This document shows, piece by piece, positions 1 through 7,636 of a stretch of DNA of 28,435 bases. Positions within the stretch are counted from its first letter, which is position 1, and each line of letters opens with the position of its first letter. Both the position numbers and the translations under genes were made by a program. The notes under the pieces are model-generated. The model saw nothing but the letters and a program-made list of their open reading frames with translations. It had not been told where the DNA came from and ran no database searches. The stretch comes from LGRD01 sp031378125 (GTDB lineage Bacteria; Pseudomonadota; Gammaproteobacteria; Burkholderiales; Burkholderiaceae_C): assembly GCA_031378125.1 (NCBI GenBank), contig JANNDW010000076.1:1-28435 (forward strand). The letters run 5' to 3'.

Positions 1-454
1 ACTTCTTCGGCGTCAGCGCGTGATCCCAGCCGTCCTTCACCCACGCGTCGCCGCGCTTGACTTCGCGCTCGCCGCCGCTGCCGTCGTTGCGGATGACATA
101 GCGGATCGTCTCGCAGCCGGCCAGCGGCTGCGCCAGCTCGATCGTCGTGAGCGTGTCGGTCTTGGTGACGTTGGCCGGTACGTCGCCGCGCAGGCAGGCG
201 TCCACCGCACCGGCGGTGAAACGGAACAGCGACTTGCCGTCCTTTTCTTCAACCGAAATGCTGCCGATCACGTAGCTGTCTTTGCTGTACTGGCCGCCCA
301 TGGTCTTTTTGTACGATTTGTATTCCCAGGTTTGCGCTTGGGCAGCGCCGGCCAGTGTTGCCAACACAAGCGGGAGCGCCAGCGCCCATGGGCCGCAGGC
401 CCGCGCGGGGTTCGAGCGTTGCGCAAGCTGCGAGATGAGTTTCGTGCGGTTCAT
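1..454 (-). CDS. Exported protein of unknown function (3' end at window edge)
   Basis: The frame runs from an ATG at 454 to the window edge with no stop seen. The last codons read ...LTPKK and the next base is T, so the stop may lie just outside and the protein would then be about 151 residues. A clear ribosome site (AAAGGA, 6 bases before the ATG) supports the start. The N-terminus has a basic stretch followed by a hydrophobic run ending ALAGAAQAQ-like, so a Sec signal peptide cleaved near residue 40 is likely. The mature part starts TWEYKSYKK and holds two cysteines (in DACLRG and AGCETI) that could form a disulfide in the periplasm. I do not recognise the family. It lies in a run of same-strand genes with two other exported proteins and the BTAD regulator at 2129-4987. 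Confidence 0.75.
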   Translation of the reverse strand, partial: MNRTKLISQLAQRSNPARACGPWALALPLVLATLAGAAQAQTWEYKSYKKTMGGQYSKDSYVIGSISVEEKDGKSLFRFTAGAVDACLRGDVPANVTKTDTLTTIELAQPLAGCETIRYVIRNDGSGGEREVKRGDAWVKDGWDHALTPKK

Positions 455-531
455 GATCGTCCTTTCGATGGTGGGTTGGGTGAACGTGGGAAGAAAAGCG
501 CGCGCCGCGTTCGGCGATGTCGGCCATGCCG

Positions 532-1308
532 TCAGCCGGGCACGAACTGAAAGTTGAACGAGGGCATGAAGCCGCTGTAGCTGCCGGCGCTGCGCTGGTT
601 CTGGCCTGCTGCGGGCAGCACCTGCCACAGGTTGGTGTCGAGGAACGGCTCCTGGCCGCCGTTTTGCCGCCAGATGCCGGGGATGGGCACGTTGGGCGCC
701 AGCACTTGCAGGCCGATCTGGTCGTTGAAGGCGATCGTCGTGGTGTCCAGCGGCGGCGGCCTGGGTGTGAAGCCGATGGGGAAGTTCAAGGCCACCGTCG
801 TGTCGGCATTGGCTTGCGGCGTGAAGGTCTGGCCGACTTGCTCCACCGAACAGCAAAACGCACCGAAGCCGTTCTGGTAGCTGATGCGCATGCGCACAAA
901 GCGCATCGGGCCGGTGACCGCGCCCACGCGCACGGTGGCTGTGGTCACCGTGCCGGGGCCGGGCGGTTGCATCGTCGGCTGGTTGGCCGCGGCGCCGGCC
1001 GACACCGTGAGCACCAGGCACGACGGCGCGCCCTGGAACGCAAACGGTTGCGGGAATGCAGCGTTGATCTGGATCACCAGGCCGTCGGCGCAAGTCACGC
1101 CGCTGGTGGGTGTGAAGTTGAGCGTGGGGCCGACGGTGGCGGCGGTGCCACCGCCGCCACCACCCCCATCGCCGCCCCCGCCGCAACCGGCCAGCAGCAA
1201 GGGCAGGGTGACGCCGGCGAGGGTCAGGGCCAAGCGCAATCGATGCGCGGGACGTGCCGGATGTACAGAGCGTGGGGAGCTTGCGGAGCGGGCGTGGAGG
1301 GATGTCAT
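532..1308 (-). CDS. Putative lipoprotein with glycine-rich linker
   Basis: This encodes 258 residues from the ATG at 1308. The open frame extends to 1413, but the later ATG places a normal lipoprotein signal at the N-terminus: an arginine-rich start, a hydrophobic core (LALTLAGVTLPLLLAGC) and a lipobox Cys near residue 42. The Cys is followed by GGGG-D-GGGGGGG, a flexible tether. A GAAGG about 13 bases before the ATG is a weak ribosome site. The rest is rich in T, P, G and V with two pairs of cysteines (TCADG/PSCLV and a CC doublet), suggesting a beta-rich periplasmic or surface domain. It is probably lipidated and exported. No family is recognised. It sits 77 bp upstream of the exported protein at 1-454 on the same strand. 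Confidence 0.8.
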   Translation of the reverse strand: MTSLHARSASSPRSVHPARPAHRLRLALTLAGVTLPLLLAGCGGGGDGGGGGGGTAATVGPTLNFTPTSGVTCADGLVIQINAAFPQPFAFQGAPSCLVLTVSAGAAANQPTMQPPGPGTVTTATVRVGAVTGPMRFVRMRISYQNGFGAFCCSVEQVGQTFTPQANADTTVALNFPIGFTPRPPPLDTTTIAFNDQIGLQVLAPNVPIPGIWRQNGGQEPFLDTNLWQVLPAAGQNQRSAGSYSGFMPSFNFQFVPG

Positions 1309-1375
1309 GTGAAGCAGTGCCTTCGTGCTGGGGGTGATCAAAAGAGTGCAAGAGTCGGCCAGGATCGCGCGGCCT

Positions 1376-2008
1376 TCAGCGCTGCTGCACCGGATACCAC
1401 CAGCCGTTGGCACCCAGCACGTGGTACTGGCCCGACGCGTCCACGCCGTAGGTGTTGCCCTGGTACTGGTGCGTGGTGTTGGCTTGCCAGGTGTGCGGCA
1501 GTTGCATCTGCGCGCCGTTGGGCGCGGTGTAGCTGCTGTTGCCCATCAGGCCGCGGCCGGCTTCTTGCTGGTTGGCAAAGTAGCCGTCGCGCTGCGCCTG
1601 TTGGGCCTGGCCGCGTTGCGCCTGGGCTTGCTGCAGGCCTTGCCAGGCGGCGTGTTCCTTGGCCTGCATGTTGGCTTCGTTGCTGCGGGCATGGCGGATG
1701 CCGTCGGCCGAGAAGCCACGGGTGTAGATGTGGTTGTACGTGTAGGTGGGGAAGTCCATGGCCCGCTGGCCGCTGGCCTGCATCTGGCCCAGGTACTGGC
1801 GGTACGAGGCCTGCACCTGCGGGTCCTGCATGCGCTGGCGGACCATGTTGTTCGACGCCTGCTCGGCCTGGGCGACGATGTTGTTCATCGTCGCGATGGA
1901 CTGGTTGAGCATCGCGCCGTAGTCCTGGGCGCGGGCGGGGTTGGCCGATAAAGCGGCAGTGGCGACGGCCATGGCCACGACGAAATGGGCGATGCGTTCT
2001 GTGCTCAT
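1376..2008 (-). CDS. Exported Gln/Ala-rich protein of unknown function
   Basis: This encodes 210 residues from the ATG at 2008, chosen over the longer frame to 2059 because it puts a clean signal peptide first (MSTERIAHFVVAMAVATAALSA, cleavage after PARA near residue 27). AAAGG lies about 10 bases upstream. The mature protein has a helical, Gln/Ala-rich middle (QAQAQRGQAQQAQRD) that could form a coiled coil. Its C-terminus is Tyr/Trp/Asn-rich: motifs NSSYTAPNGAQ, HQYQGNTYGVDASGQYHV and the end GWWYPVQQR look like short beta repeats. The family is not recognised. The upstream region carries the same direct-repeat and hexamer layout as the promoter before 5470, so it is a candidate target of the BTAD regulator encoded next door. 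Confidence 0.8.
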   Translation of the reverse strand: MSTERIAHFVVAMAVATAALSANPARAQDYGAMLNQSIATMNNIVAQAEQASNNMVRQRMQDPQVQASYRQYLGQMQASGQRAMDFPTYTYNHIYTRGFSADGIRHARSNEANMQAKEHAAWQGLQQAQAQRGQAQQAQRDGYFANQQEAGRGLMGNSSYTAPNGAQMQLPHTWQANTTHQYQGNTYGVDASGQYHVLGANGWWYPVQQR

Positions 2009-2049
2009 GCTGCTCTGCCTTTGATGCGCCGCGGAATAGCGACAGGCAG

Positions 2050-2081
2050 AGGTTCTCAAGCCAGCGTTAGGAGATCGTTTG
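2050..2081 (-). promoter_or_regulatory. SARP-type direct-repeat promoter of the exported-protein gene
   Basis: Read on the minus strand, heptamer CAAACGA (2081-2075) and heptamer CTAACGC (2070-2064) are 4 bp apart, an 11-bp period. Eight bases later comes GAACCT (2055-2050). The same order and spacings recur at 5515-5546. In known SARP promoters, heptameric direct repeats with 11-bp period end 8 bp before the -10. That this is a binding site of the local BTAD protein is inference. Confidence 0.5.
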
Positions 2082-2096
2082 CCCTTTGGGCGGCTG

Positions 2097-2116
2097 GACC
2101 CCCTGAACGAGGGGTC
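2097..2116 (-). terminator. Hairpin after the BTAD regulator gene
   Basis: GACCCC and GGGGTC form a 6-bp stem around an 8-base loop, starting 12 bp after the regulator stop codon. No T-run follows, so it may be a weak or Rho-assisted terminator. Confidence 0.3.
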
Positions 2117-2128
2117 GGCGGCGACGGG

Positions 2129-4987
2129 TCAGGGTCTGTGGTCCGGCTCGTTCAACACGGCCGTCACTGCATCGGCCAGCGCCAAGCGCTCGGCCTCGGC
2201 CCACAACGCCGCGGTTTGCACGGCGCCGAGTTGCAGCCGCACCAACCGCCGTACCTTGGCGACGTAGCGCTGGTCACCTGCCGTGAGCGAGCCGAAGTGC
2301 GCCAACCACTCGTGCGCGCTGGCCGCCAGCGCGGTGGCCGCGGCTTCGGGCCGGCGGCTGCGCGCCAGTGGCCGGGCCAGGTTCCATAGCGCCATCACCT
2401 GCATGTAGCGCGAGTACTGGCGCGTGGCCAGCCGCAACTGCATGCGGCCGTGTTGCACCGCCTGGCCCCAGCGCCGCGCGTGGTTGCAGGCGACGGCCAG
2501 GTTGTTGTACGCGTCGATCAGCAGCAACTGGTCGTCGAGCCGCTCGGCCGCTTGAGCGACGGCGGTGTGCATGGCCACGGCGTCGTCGAAGCGGCGCTGC
2601 ACCTGCGCGCAGATGCCTTGCCCCATGCGCACGTCCCAAGCCTGGCGGGCCTCGCCGAGTGACTCGAACAAGGCCAATGCTTCTGCGTAGAACGGCAGCG
2701 CGCCCTCGGCATCGTGCCGGCCGAGCACCATCACTTCGCCGAGCAGGTTGAGCAGCTCGGCGCGTGTGTGGGGGTTGCCGCCGGCGTCGGTCAACGCCAG
2801 CGCGCGCCGCAGCGCGTTTGACAGGCCCTCGTCGCCGCGCACCCGGCTCTTCCAGCGCAAGCGCAGTTGAACCGCCAGCGCCGGGGCGAGCAGACGCGCG
2901 TCGTCGCCCGCCGCGGCAACGGCTTCGTCGGCCAACACCACGGCAGTGGCCGCATCGCCCGCTTCGTACAGGCGGCGGGCAAAGAGGCAGCGCGCGGCAT
3001 GCACCTGCGCAGCGTCGGAGGCACCGGCGTCCGCAGGGCTCTCGCCCGAGGTGCCGGCGCGAACGTCGTCGAGCGCGGCCAGCCACAAGGTGCGCACTTG
3101 CGGCGGTACGCCGCGCCGCTCCCAGTGCGATTCGGTGGCCAGCGTCAAGGCCAGTGTTTGCAGTGGCTGCCCGTCTTCCAGGCTGCTGCGCAGCGCCTCG
3201 TGCAGGTTGGGCACCTCGGCCAGCGGCAACACGGCGGCATGGTTCTGGGCGAAGCGCAGGCACCAGTCGCGTTGGCGCACACGCAGTTGCAAGTGTTCGG
3301 TGGGAGCCAGCCGCTCGGCGACAAACTCGCGCACCATCTCGAAAAGGTGGTAGCGCATGCCACCGTCCGGCCCCAGTTCACTGCGCACCAGCGAATCGGC
3401 GACCAGCCGCACCAACACGTCGTGGGCGGCCGGCTCATCAGGCAAGCCACTCGCCGCGCACTCCGGCATTCGCCTTTCGGGCGGCCGAGCAGGCTCATGC
3501 CACACCGCGGCAGCGGCATCAGCGCTGAAGCCTTCGCGAAACACCGACAGCGCCGCCAGGCAGCGCTGGTCCTGCGGGCTGAGCAATTGCCAGCTCCAGT
3601 CGATGGCGGCGTCCAGCGATGCGTGGCGCGGCGCCCGTGCGGCGCGCGGCCCCTTGCGCGCCAGCAAGGCAAAGCGCTGGTGCATGTGGGTGTCCATCTG
3701 CGCGCGCATGTCGGCCACCGACAGCGCGTGCGCGCGCGACGCCGCCAGCTCGATGGCCAGCGGCACGCCTTCGAGTGCGGCGCACAGCGCTTCGATGTGG
3801 GCCCGGTTGCGCGCGTTCAGGTGAAAGCCGGCGCGCGCACCCTGGGCACGGTCCACGAACAGCGCCACGCTGGGGTTGGCGGCGCAGCTGGGCAGGTCGG
3901 CATCGGCGGCCGGCAGCGGCAGCGGCGGGACATCGAATGTGCGCTCGCCGTCCACGTCGAGCACCCGCCGCGAGCTGACCAGCACGCGCAACGCCGGCAG
4001 GCTTTGCAACAGTTGCTCCAGCACCTGCGCGCCGCCGGGGGCGACCAGCTGCTCAAAGTTGTCCAGCACCAGCAGCGCGGCGCGGCCATGCAGGAAGAGC
4101 TTGAGCTGCTCGACCGCATCGCCCTGCCCATCGGGCAGGCGCAACGCCGCGCGCAACCGCGCCGGCAGTTCATCGGGCCGGCTGCATTCGGCCAGCGCCA
4201 CGAACGCCACGACCGCGTAGGCCTGGCGCTGGCGCCGTGCCACCTCGGCCGCCAGCCGTGTTTTGCCGGAGCCGCCGGGGCCCAACAGCGTGATCAGGCG
4301 ATGCGAGTCCAGCATCCGTGCCAGCTGTTCCATCTCGACCTCGCGGCCGAAGAAGCGCGCCACGTACGACGGCAGCAGTTCCTGGCGGTCCGGCCGCAGC
4401 GTTTCGGTGGCCTGCAAGCGCATGCCCGGCAGCGTGGCGCTGATGGAAGCCTCGGGCGGCGGCGGCGCGTCGCCCGCCCGGCCGCCGGCGGGCGGGGCGA
4501 TTCGATCCGCCAGCGCCGCCAGCCGCGAGCGCTCGTCGTCGATCCACTCGTCGTAGTGGCCCGGCAGCAACTCGCCAACGTACAACGCCTGCGCGGCCGC
4601 CCAATCGCGTTCGCGCACATGGGCCTCGAACTCCGCCACGTCGCAGCTGAAGCTGGCCGGGTTCAGGCGCACGCTGGCGCGATCCACCACCAGCACCTCG
4701 GCGGCACCGGGCGGCTCCAGCAAGCGGCGCAGCCCAAACAGCGCCTGGCGCAAGCGATTGCGGCCGGTGTCCAGGTCGGCATCGGGCCACAGCAGATCGA
4801 TCAGTTCCTCGCGCCCGTGGGCGCGCTTCGGGTACAGCGCCAGCCGGGCCAGCAAGGCGGCGATTTTGCGGCTGCCGAACTGGGTGACGACCCGGTCCCC
4901 CGAGCTCGCGCGCAGCTGCCCCAGCAGTTCGATGCGCCAGGTGGCGGCGTGGTTGGCAAGGGGCAGGCGGGTGCGCACAGCCGCCAT
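2129..4987 (-). CDS. SARP-like BTAD transcriptional regulator with ATPase and TPR-like domains
   Basis: This encodes 952 residues from the ATG at 4987 (GGTGG about 5 bases upstream). Residues about 18-100 form an OmpR-type winged helix (FGSRKIAALLARLAL, EELIDLLWPD, NRLRQALFGLRRLLEP). Residues about 105-165 are a bacterial transcriptional activation (BTAD) domain. A P-loop follows: Walker A GPGGSGKT at 236-243 and Walker B LLVLDNFEQL at 305-314, as in AfsR/LuxR-type STAND ATPases. The C-terminal 350 residues are Ala/Leu/Arg-rich helical repeats resembling TPRs. Such proteins act in the cytoplasm as nucleotide-gated transcription activators. It starts 48 bp after the 144-residue protein gene, probably in one transcript, and SARP-like sites stand before two neighbouring genes. 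The family is secure; target genes and signal are inferred. Confidence 0.9.
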   Translation of the reverse strand: MAAVRTRLPLANHAATWRIELLGQLRASSGDRVVTQFGSRKIAALLARLALYPKRAHGREELIDLLWPDADLDTGRNRLRQALFGLRRLLEPPGAAEVLVVDRASVRLNPASFSCDVAEFEAHVRERDWAAAQALYVGELLPGHYDEWIDDERSRLAALADRIAPPAGGRAGDAPPPPEASISATLPGMRLQATETLRPDRQELLPSYVARFFGREVEMEQLARMLDSHRLITLLGPGGSGKTRLAAEVARRQRQAYAVVAFVALAECSRPDELPARLRAALRLPDGQGDAVEQLKLFLHGRAALLVLDNFEQLVAPGGAQVLEQLLQSLPALRVLVSSRRVLDVDGERTFDVPPLPLPAADADLPSCAANPSVALFVDRAQGARAGFHLNARNRAHIEALCAALEGVPLAIELAASRAHALSVADMRAQMDTHMHQRFALLARKGPRAARAPRHASLDAAIDWSWQLLSPQDQRCLAALSVFREGFSADAAAAVWHEPARPPERRMPECAASGLPDEPAAHDVLVRLVADSLVRSELGPDGGMRYHLFEMVREFVAERLAPTEHLQLRVRQRDWCLRFAQNHAAVLPLAEVPNLHEALRSSLEDGQPLQTLALTLATESHWERRGVPPQVRTLWLAALDDVRAGTSGESPADAGASDAAQVHAARCLFARRLYEAGDAATAVVLADEAVAAAGDDARLLAPALAVQLRLRWKSRVRGDEGLSNALRRALALTDAGGNPHTRAELLNLLGEVMVLGRHDAEGALPFYAEALALFESLGEARQAWDVRMGQGICAQVQRRFDDAVAMHTAVAQAAERLDDQLLLIDAYNNLAVACNHARRWGQAVQHGRMQLRLATRQYSRYMQVMALWNLARPLARSRRPEAAATALAASAHEWLAHFGSLTAGDQRYVAKVRRLVRLQLGAVQTAALWAEAERLALADAVTAVLNEPDHRP

Positions 4988-5035
4988 TGAACCACCGGCC
5001 GCGGGCCGCGTGAATCGCGCAGCGTTCGAACCCCC

Positions 5036-5470
5036 TCAAGCGGGTGGCGCGCGCAGGCTCACCACCGCCTTGACCCGCATCCCGCCGAAGCGCGCATCGA
5101 AGTAGGGCACGGCCTCGGCCATACAGGAAATCGGCCCGCTGATGCTCGACAGGCACACCCACAGCGAGGTGCCGCGGTCTTGCACGCGCGTGTCGCCATA
5201 ACCATCGGCCGGGCGCGGTATCGCGCCTACCGGCGAGAAGCTCAGCGAGAGCAACTTGCCGTAGTAGGCGGTGTCGTCGAAGCCGCTGCCGGTGACGGCG
5301 TAGCGCACCCCACCGGCCACTTTGGGCACCACGACATACGCGACGGCAGAGTAGCTCTGGTCTTGCGCCCAGGTGTCGGTGGCGTAGTGGCCATCGACCG
5401 TCACGGTGTTCGGTTCGTTGTCCAGGCGCGGCGCAGGGCCGGTCGCGCCGGGGGCGGCGGCGGGATTCAT
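5036..5470 (-). CDS. Unrecognised 144-residue protein upstream of the BTAD regulator
   Basis: The start is the ATG at 5470 with AGGAG about 9 bases before it. The longer frame to 5512 has no such site. The 144-residue product has no signal peptide or membrane segment. After a Pro/Ala-rich N-terminus it contains VDGHYATDTWAQDQSYSAVAYVV, TGSGFDDTAYYGKLLSLSFSP and a Cys-containing segment (VCLSSISGPISCMAEA), with alternating polar and hydrophobic residues that suggest a beta-sheet protein. No family is recognised. It probably shares a transcript with the regulator 48 bp downstream, and its upstream region carries the second SARP-like direct repeat. It may therefore be a partner or effector of that regulator; this is inference. 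Confidence 0.7.
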   Translation of the reverse strand: MNPAAAPGATGPAPRLDNEPNTVTVDGHYATDTWAQDQSYSAVAYVVVPKVAGGVRYAVTGSGFDDTAYYGKLLSLSFSPVGAIPRPADGYGDTRVQDRGTSLWVCLSSISGPISCMAEAVPYFDARFGGMRVKAVVSLRAPPA

Positions 5471-5514
5471 CGTTCCGGCTCCTGTGCATGGTTGCCGCGG
5501 TGGGCGATGCACGC

Positions 5515-5546
5515 AGGTTCTGCTGCGGCCGTTAGGCGAACGTTAG
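5515..5546 (-). promoter_or_regulatory. SARP-type direct-repeat promoter before the regulator operon
   Basis: On the minus strand CTAACGT (5546-5540), a 4-bp spacer, CTAACGG (5535-5529), 8 bp, then GAACCT (5520-5515). Repeat period, 8-bp gap and hexamer match the site at 2050-2081. TCGC and CCGCGGC downstream are also shared. This would allow autoregulation of the operon containing the BTAD gene. Confidence 0.5.
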
Positions 5547-5595
5547 CGGCGCCTGGCCGATGCTTCGGCCGGGAGGAAGATCGCGTCCTTGCGCA

Positions 5596-5715
5596 TCAGG
5601 CAGCGCGCAGCAAATCGTCCGGCGCCGGGCCCGGCAGGTCGGCCCGGCAGATGACCAAGCCCGGCGCGCCGTGGCAGAAACCAGCCGTGGCCTCCAGCCG
5701 ATCGGCGGCCTCCTG
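5596..5715 (-). pseudogene. Remnant of a LanC/LanM-like cyclase C-terminus
   Basis: Directly after the stop codon at 5718-5716 the same frame reads 39 sense codons without an ATG, including GFCHGAPGLVICRADLPG and DDLLRAA, and ends at a TGA (5598-5596). CHGAPG is the hallmark zinc-binding Cys-His motif of LanC-type lanthionine cyclases and LanM C-terminal domains, and the following residues fit the family's pattern after that motif. GC3 is high, as in real coding DNA. No other LanC segment (the upstream GxxHG or Cys ligand) is present nearby, so I read it as a vestige. A chance match is possible because the piece is short. Confidence 0.4.
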
Positions 5716-5856
5716 TCAGCCGCCTTGTTTGGGCCGCTTGCCCGGGTTTTTCTTTCGCGTCGACGAGCCTCGTTCCAGGCTGCGCTTTTGCCCGGTGGGT
5801 TTGGTCGGCGCGATGGGCCCGGCGGGTTGGGGGGTGAGGGCGGCCTTGTTGCTCAT
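5716..5856 (-). CDS. Small basic Pro/Lys-rich protein (46 aa)
   Basis: The ATG at 5856 has AGGAG 6 bases upstream and the frame is strongly GC3-biased. The 46-residue product starts MSNKAALTPQPAG and ends KKNPGKRPKQGG. It is very basic, Pro/Lys/Gly-rich, with no hydrophobic segment, so it is probably disordered and cytoplasmic, possibly nucleic-acid binding. No family is recognised. The good ribosome site and codon bias argue for a real gene, but its length leaves doubt. Confidence 0.5.
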   Translation of the reverse strand: MSNKAALTPQPAGPIAPTKPTGQKRSLERGSSTRKKNPGKRPKQGG

Positions 5857-6054
5857 CGATGACTCCTGGAAACATCAAGCGCCGGCCAGTCGCGCCGACG
5901 CGGTTCGCGGGCGCCTCCCGACGGAAGGCAGTTCACGAACCCGGGGCGACCTTAGTTTTGCCGCGCCGCGGCGTCTGTTCGGCAGCCCACACAGGCCCGT
6001 TGTTGCAGCCTGCGCAAACCCCCGAGCGGCCGCGGGGCGCAACGCCAGGGTGGC

Positions 6055-7530
6055 TCAGCCCGTTGTTGCCGTCGCGGGGAGCGGATTTGAAAATGCCATC
6101 ACCCCATCGTCGATCTTGCCGAAGCGCAGCGACACAATGTCCCGGGCGTAGTTCTGGTGCAGCTTCCACGGTGCCTTGGAGCCCTGCTTCGGAAACTTGT
6201 GCAGCGAGCGCTGCATATAACCCGAAGAAAAATCGAAGCACGGTTCATGCGTGATCGTCGGGTCGGTGTTGCGCGGCGTGCATTGCGCAAGCGCGCTTTT
6301 TTTCATGTGATTGAGCAGCCGGCAAACGTACTCGCAAGTCAGGTCGCACTTGAGCGTCCACGACGCGTTGGTGTAGCCGAACGCCACGGCGAGGTTGGGC
6401 ACGTCGCTGTACATCATGCCCTTGTAGGTGAGCGTCTTGGCCGGGTCGACGAGCGCGCCGTCGACGCTGACCTGCAGGCCGCCCAGCACCTGCAGGTTCA
6501 GCCCGGTGGCGGTGACGATCAGGTCGGCCTCGATCTCCGCGCCGGACCGCAGCTTCAGGCCCGTCTCGGTGAAGGTCTCGATCTGGTCGGTGACCACGCT
6601 TGCGCGCCGGGCCTTGATCGCGCGGAAAAAATCGCCGTCCGGCACCAGGCACAGGCGCTGCTCCCACGGGTTGTAGCGCGGTGTGAAATGACGCTCGATG
6701 TCGAAGTGCGGGCCGAGGTGCGCCCGCACGCCGCGCAGCAGCAGTTTTTTGGCGCGCGCCGGGTTGCGCCGGCACAGATTGAAGAAGAACATGCCCAGCA
6801 ACACCTGCTTCCAGCGTGTGAGGCCGTAGGCCAGCCGCGCCGGCAACACCCGCCGCAGCGCATTGGCCAGTGCGTCTTCGGCGGGCAGCGCGACCATCCA
6901 GGTGGGCGAGCGCTGCAGCATCGTCACGTGCGCGGCCGTCTGCGCCAGCGCCGGCACCAGCGTCACCGCGGTGGCGCCGCTGCCGATCACGACCACGCGC
7001 TTGGCTGCGAAGTCCACGTCGTCGGTCCACTGCTGCGGGTGGACGATGCGGCCCTTGAAGCGCTCGATGCCGGCAAACTCGGGTGTGTAGCCTTGCGCGT
7101 AGCTGTAGTAGCCGCTGCACATGAAGAGAAAGTTGCAGCGCATGCGCACAAGTTCTTGGGTCTCGCCGCGCTCGACATCCACCGTCCAGGCCGCCTCTGT
7201 CGACGACCACGCCGCGCGCTTGACGCGGTGGCCATAGCGAATCTTGCCGGTGATGCCGTGCTCCGCGGCCGTGTCCCGCACGTACTTCAGGATCGCCGGC
7301 CCAGCGGCGATGGATTTGGCGTCCTCCCACGGCCGGAACGAATAGCCCAGTGTGTACATGTCCGAGTCGGAGCGCACGCCAGGGTAGCGGAACAGATCCC
7401 AGGTGCCACCCAGGCGGTCGCGCGCTTCGAGAATAGCGTAGCGCTGGCCGGGACAGTGGGTCTGCAGGTGGCGGCCGGCACCGATGCCGGAGAGGCCGGC
7501 GCCAACGATCAGCACGTCGAAATGTTCCAT
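6055..7530 (-). CDS. Flavin-containing monooxygenase, Baeyer-Villiger type
   Basis: This 491-residue protein uses FAD and NADPH to insert oxygen into a ketone or other soft substrate. It has an N-terminal FAD Rossmann motif GAGLSG (10-15), GTWDLFRYPGVRSDSDMYTLG typical of group B monooxygenases, the fingerprint FKGRIVHPQQW (158-168, fits FxGxxxHxxxW) and a second nucleotide motif GSGATA (183-188). The C-terminus keeps VTATGLNL. It most resembles the EtaA-type subgroup. The ATG at 7530 is preferred to the one at 7536 because GGGAG lies 8 bases before it. It is a single gene, divergent from the glycosylase. The substrate cannot be read from the sequence. Confidence 0.93.
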   Translation of the reverse strand: MEHFDVLIVGAGLSGIGAGRHLQTHCPGQRYAILEARDRLGGTWDLFRYPGVRSDSDMYTLGYSFRPWEDAKSIAAGPAILKYVRDTAAEHGITGKIRYGHRVKRAAWSSTEAAWTVDVERGETQELVRMRCNFLFMCSGYYSYAQGYTPEFAGIERFKGRIVHPQQWTDDVDFAAKRVVVIGSGATAVTLVPALAQTAAHVTMLQRSPTWMVALPAEDALANALRRVLPARLAYGLTRWKQVLLGMFFFNLCRRNPARAKKLLLRGVRAHLGPHFDIERHFTPRYNPWEQRLCLVPDGDFFRAIKARRASVVTDQIETFTETGLKLRSGAEIEADLIVTATGLNLQVLGGLQVSVDGALVDPAKTLTYKGMMYSDVPNLAVAFGYTNASWTLKCDLTCEYVCRLLNHMKKSALAQCTPRNTDPTITHEPCFDFSSGYMQRSLHKFPKQGSKAPWKLHQNYARDIVSLRFGKIDDGVMAFSNPLPATATTG

Positions 7531-7636
7531 CGTCATCGCTCCCGCCGGGGTGCTGCAAGCATCGCGGCCCACTCTACAGGATGCACGCGGCCGAGCCGAA
7601 TGCGATGCGCCGTCGCCCGGTTGACAATCCGTCTCC

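Noticed and set aside
517..1951. Plus-strand open frames of 463 and 208 codons
   Set aside because: Shadows of the lipoprotein and the Gln/Ala-rich protein genes; low-complexity translations.
2867..4990. A 707-codon open frame on the plus strand opposite the BTAD regulator
   Set aside because: It is Arg/Gln/His-rich with no domain logic; the minus-strand frame has a complete BTAD-ATPase protein. Such antisense frames are normal in GC-rich DNA.
5543..5878. A 111-codon minus-strand frame
   Set aside because: It overlaps the better-supported 46-residue ORF and the LanC-like remnant in another frame and is Arg/Gly-rich without motifs.
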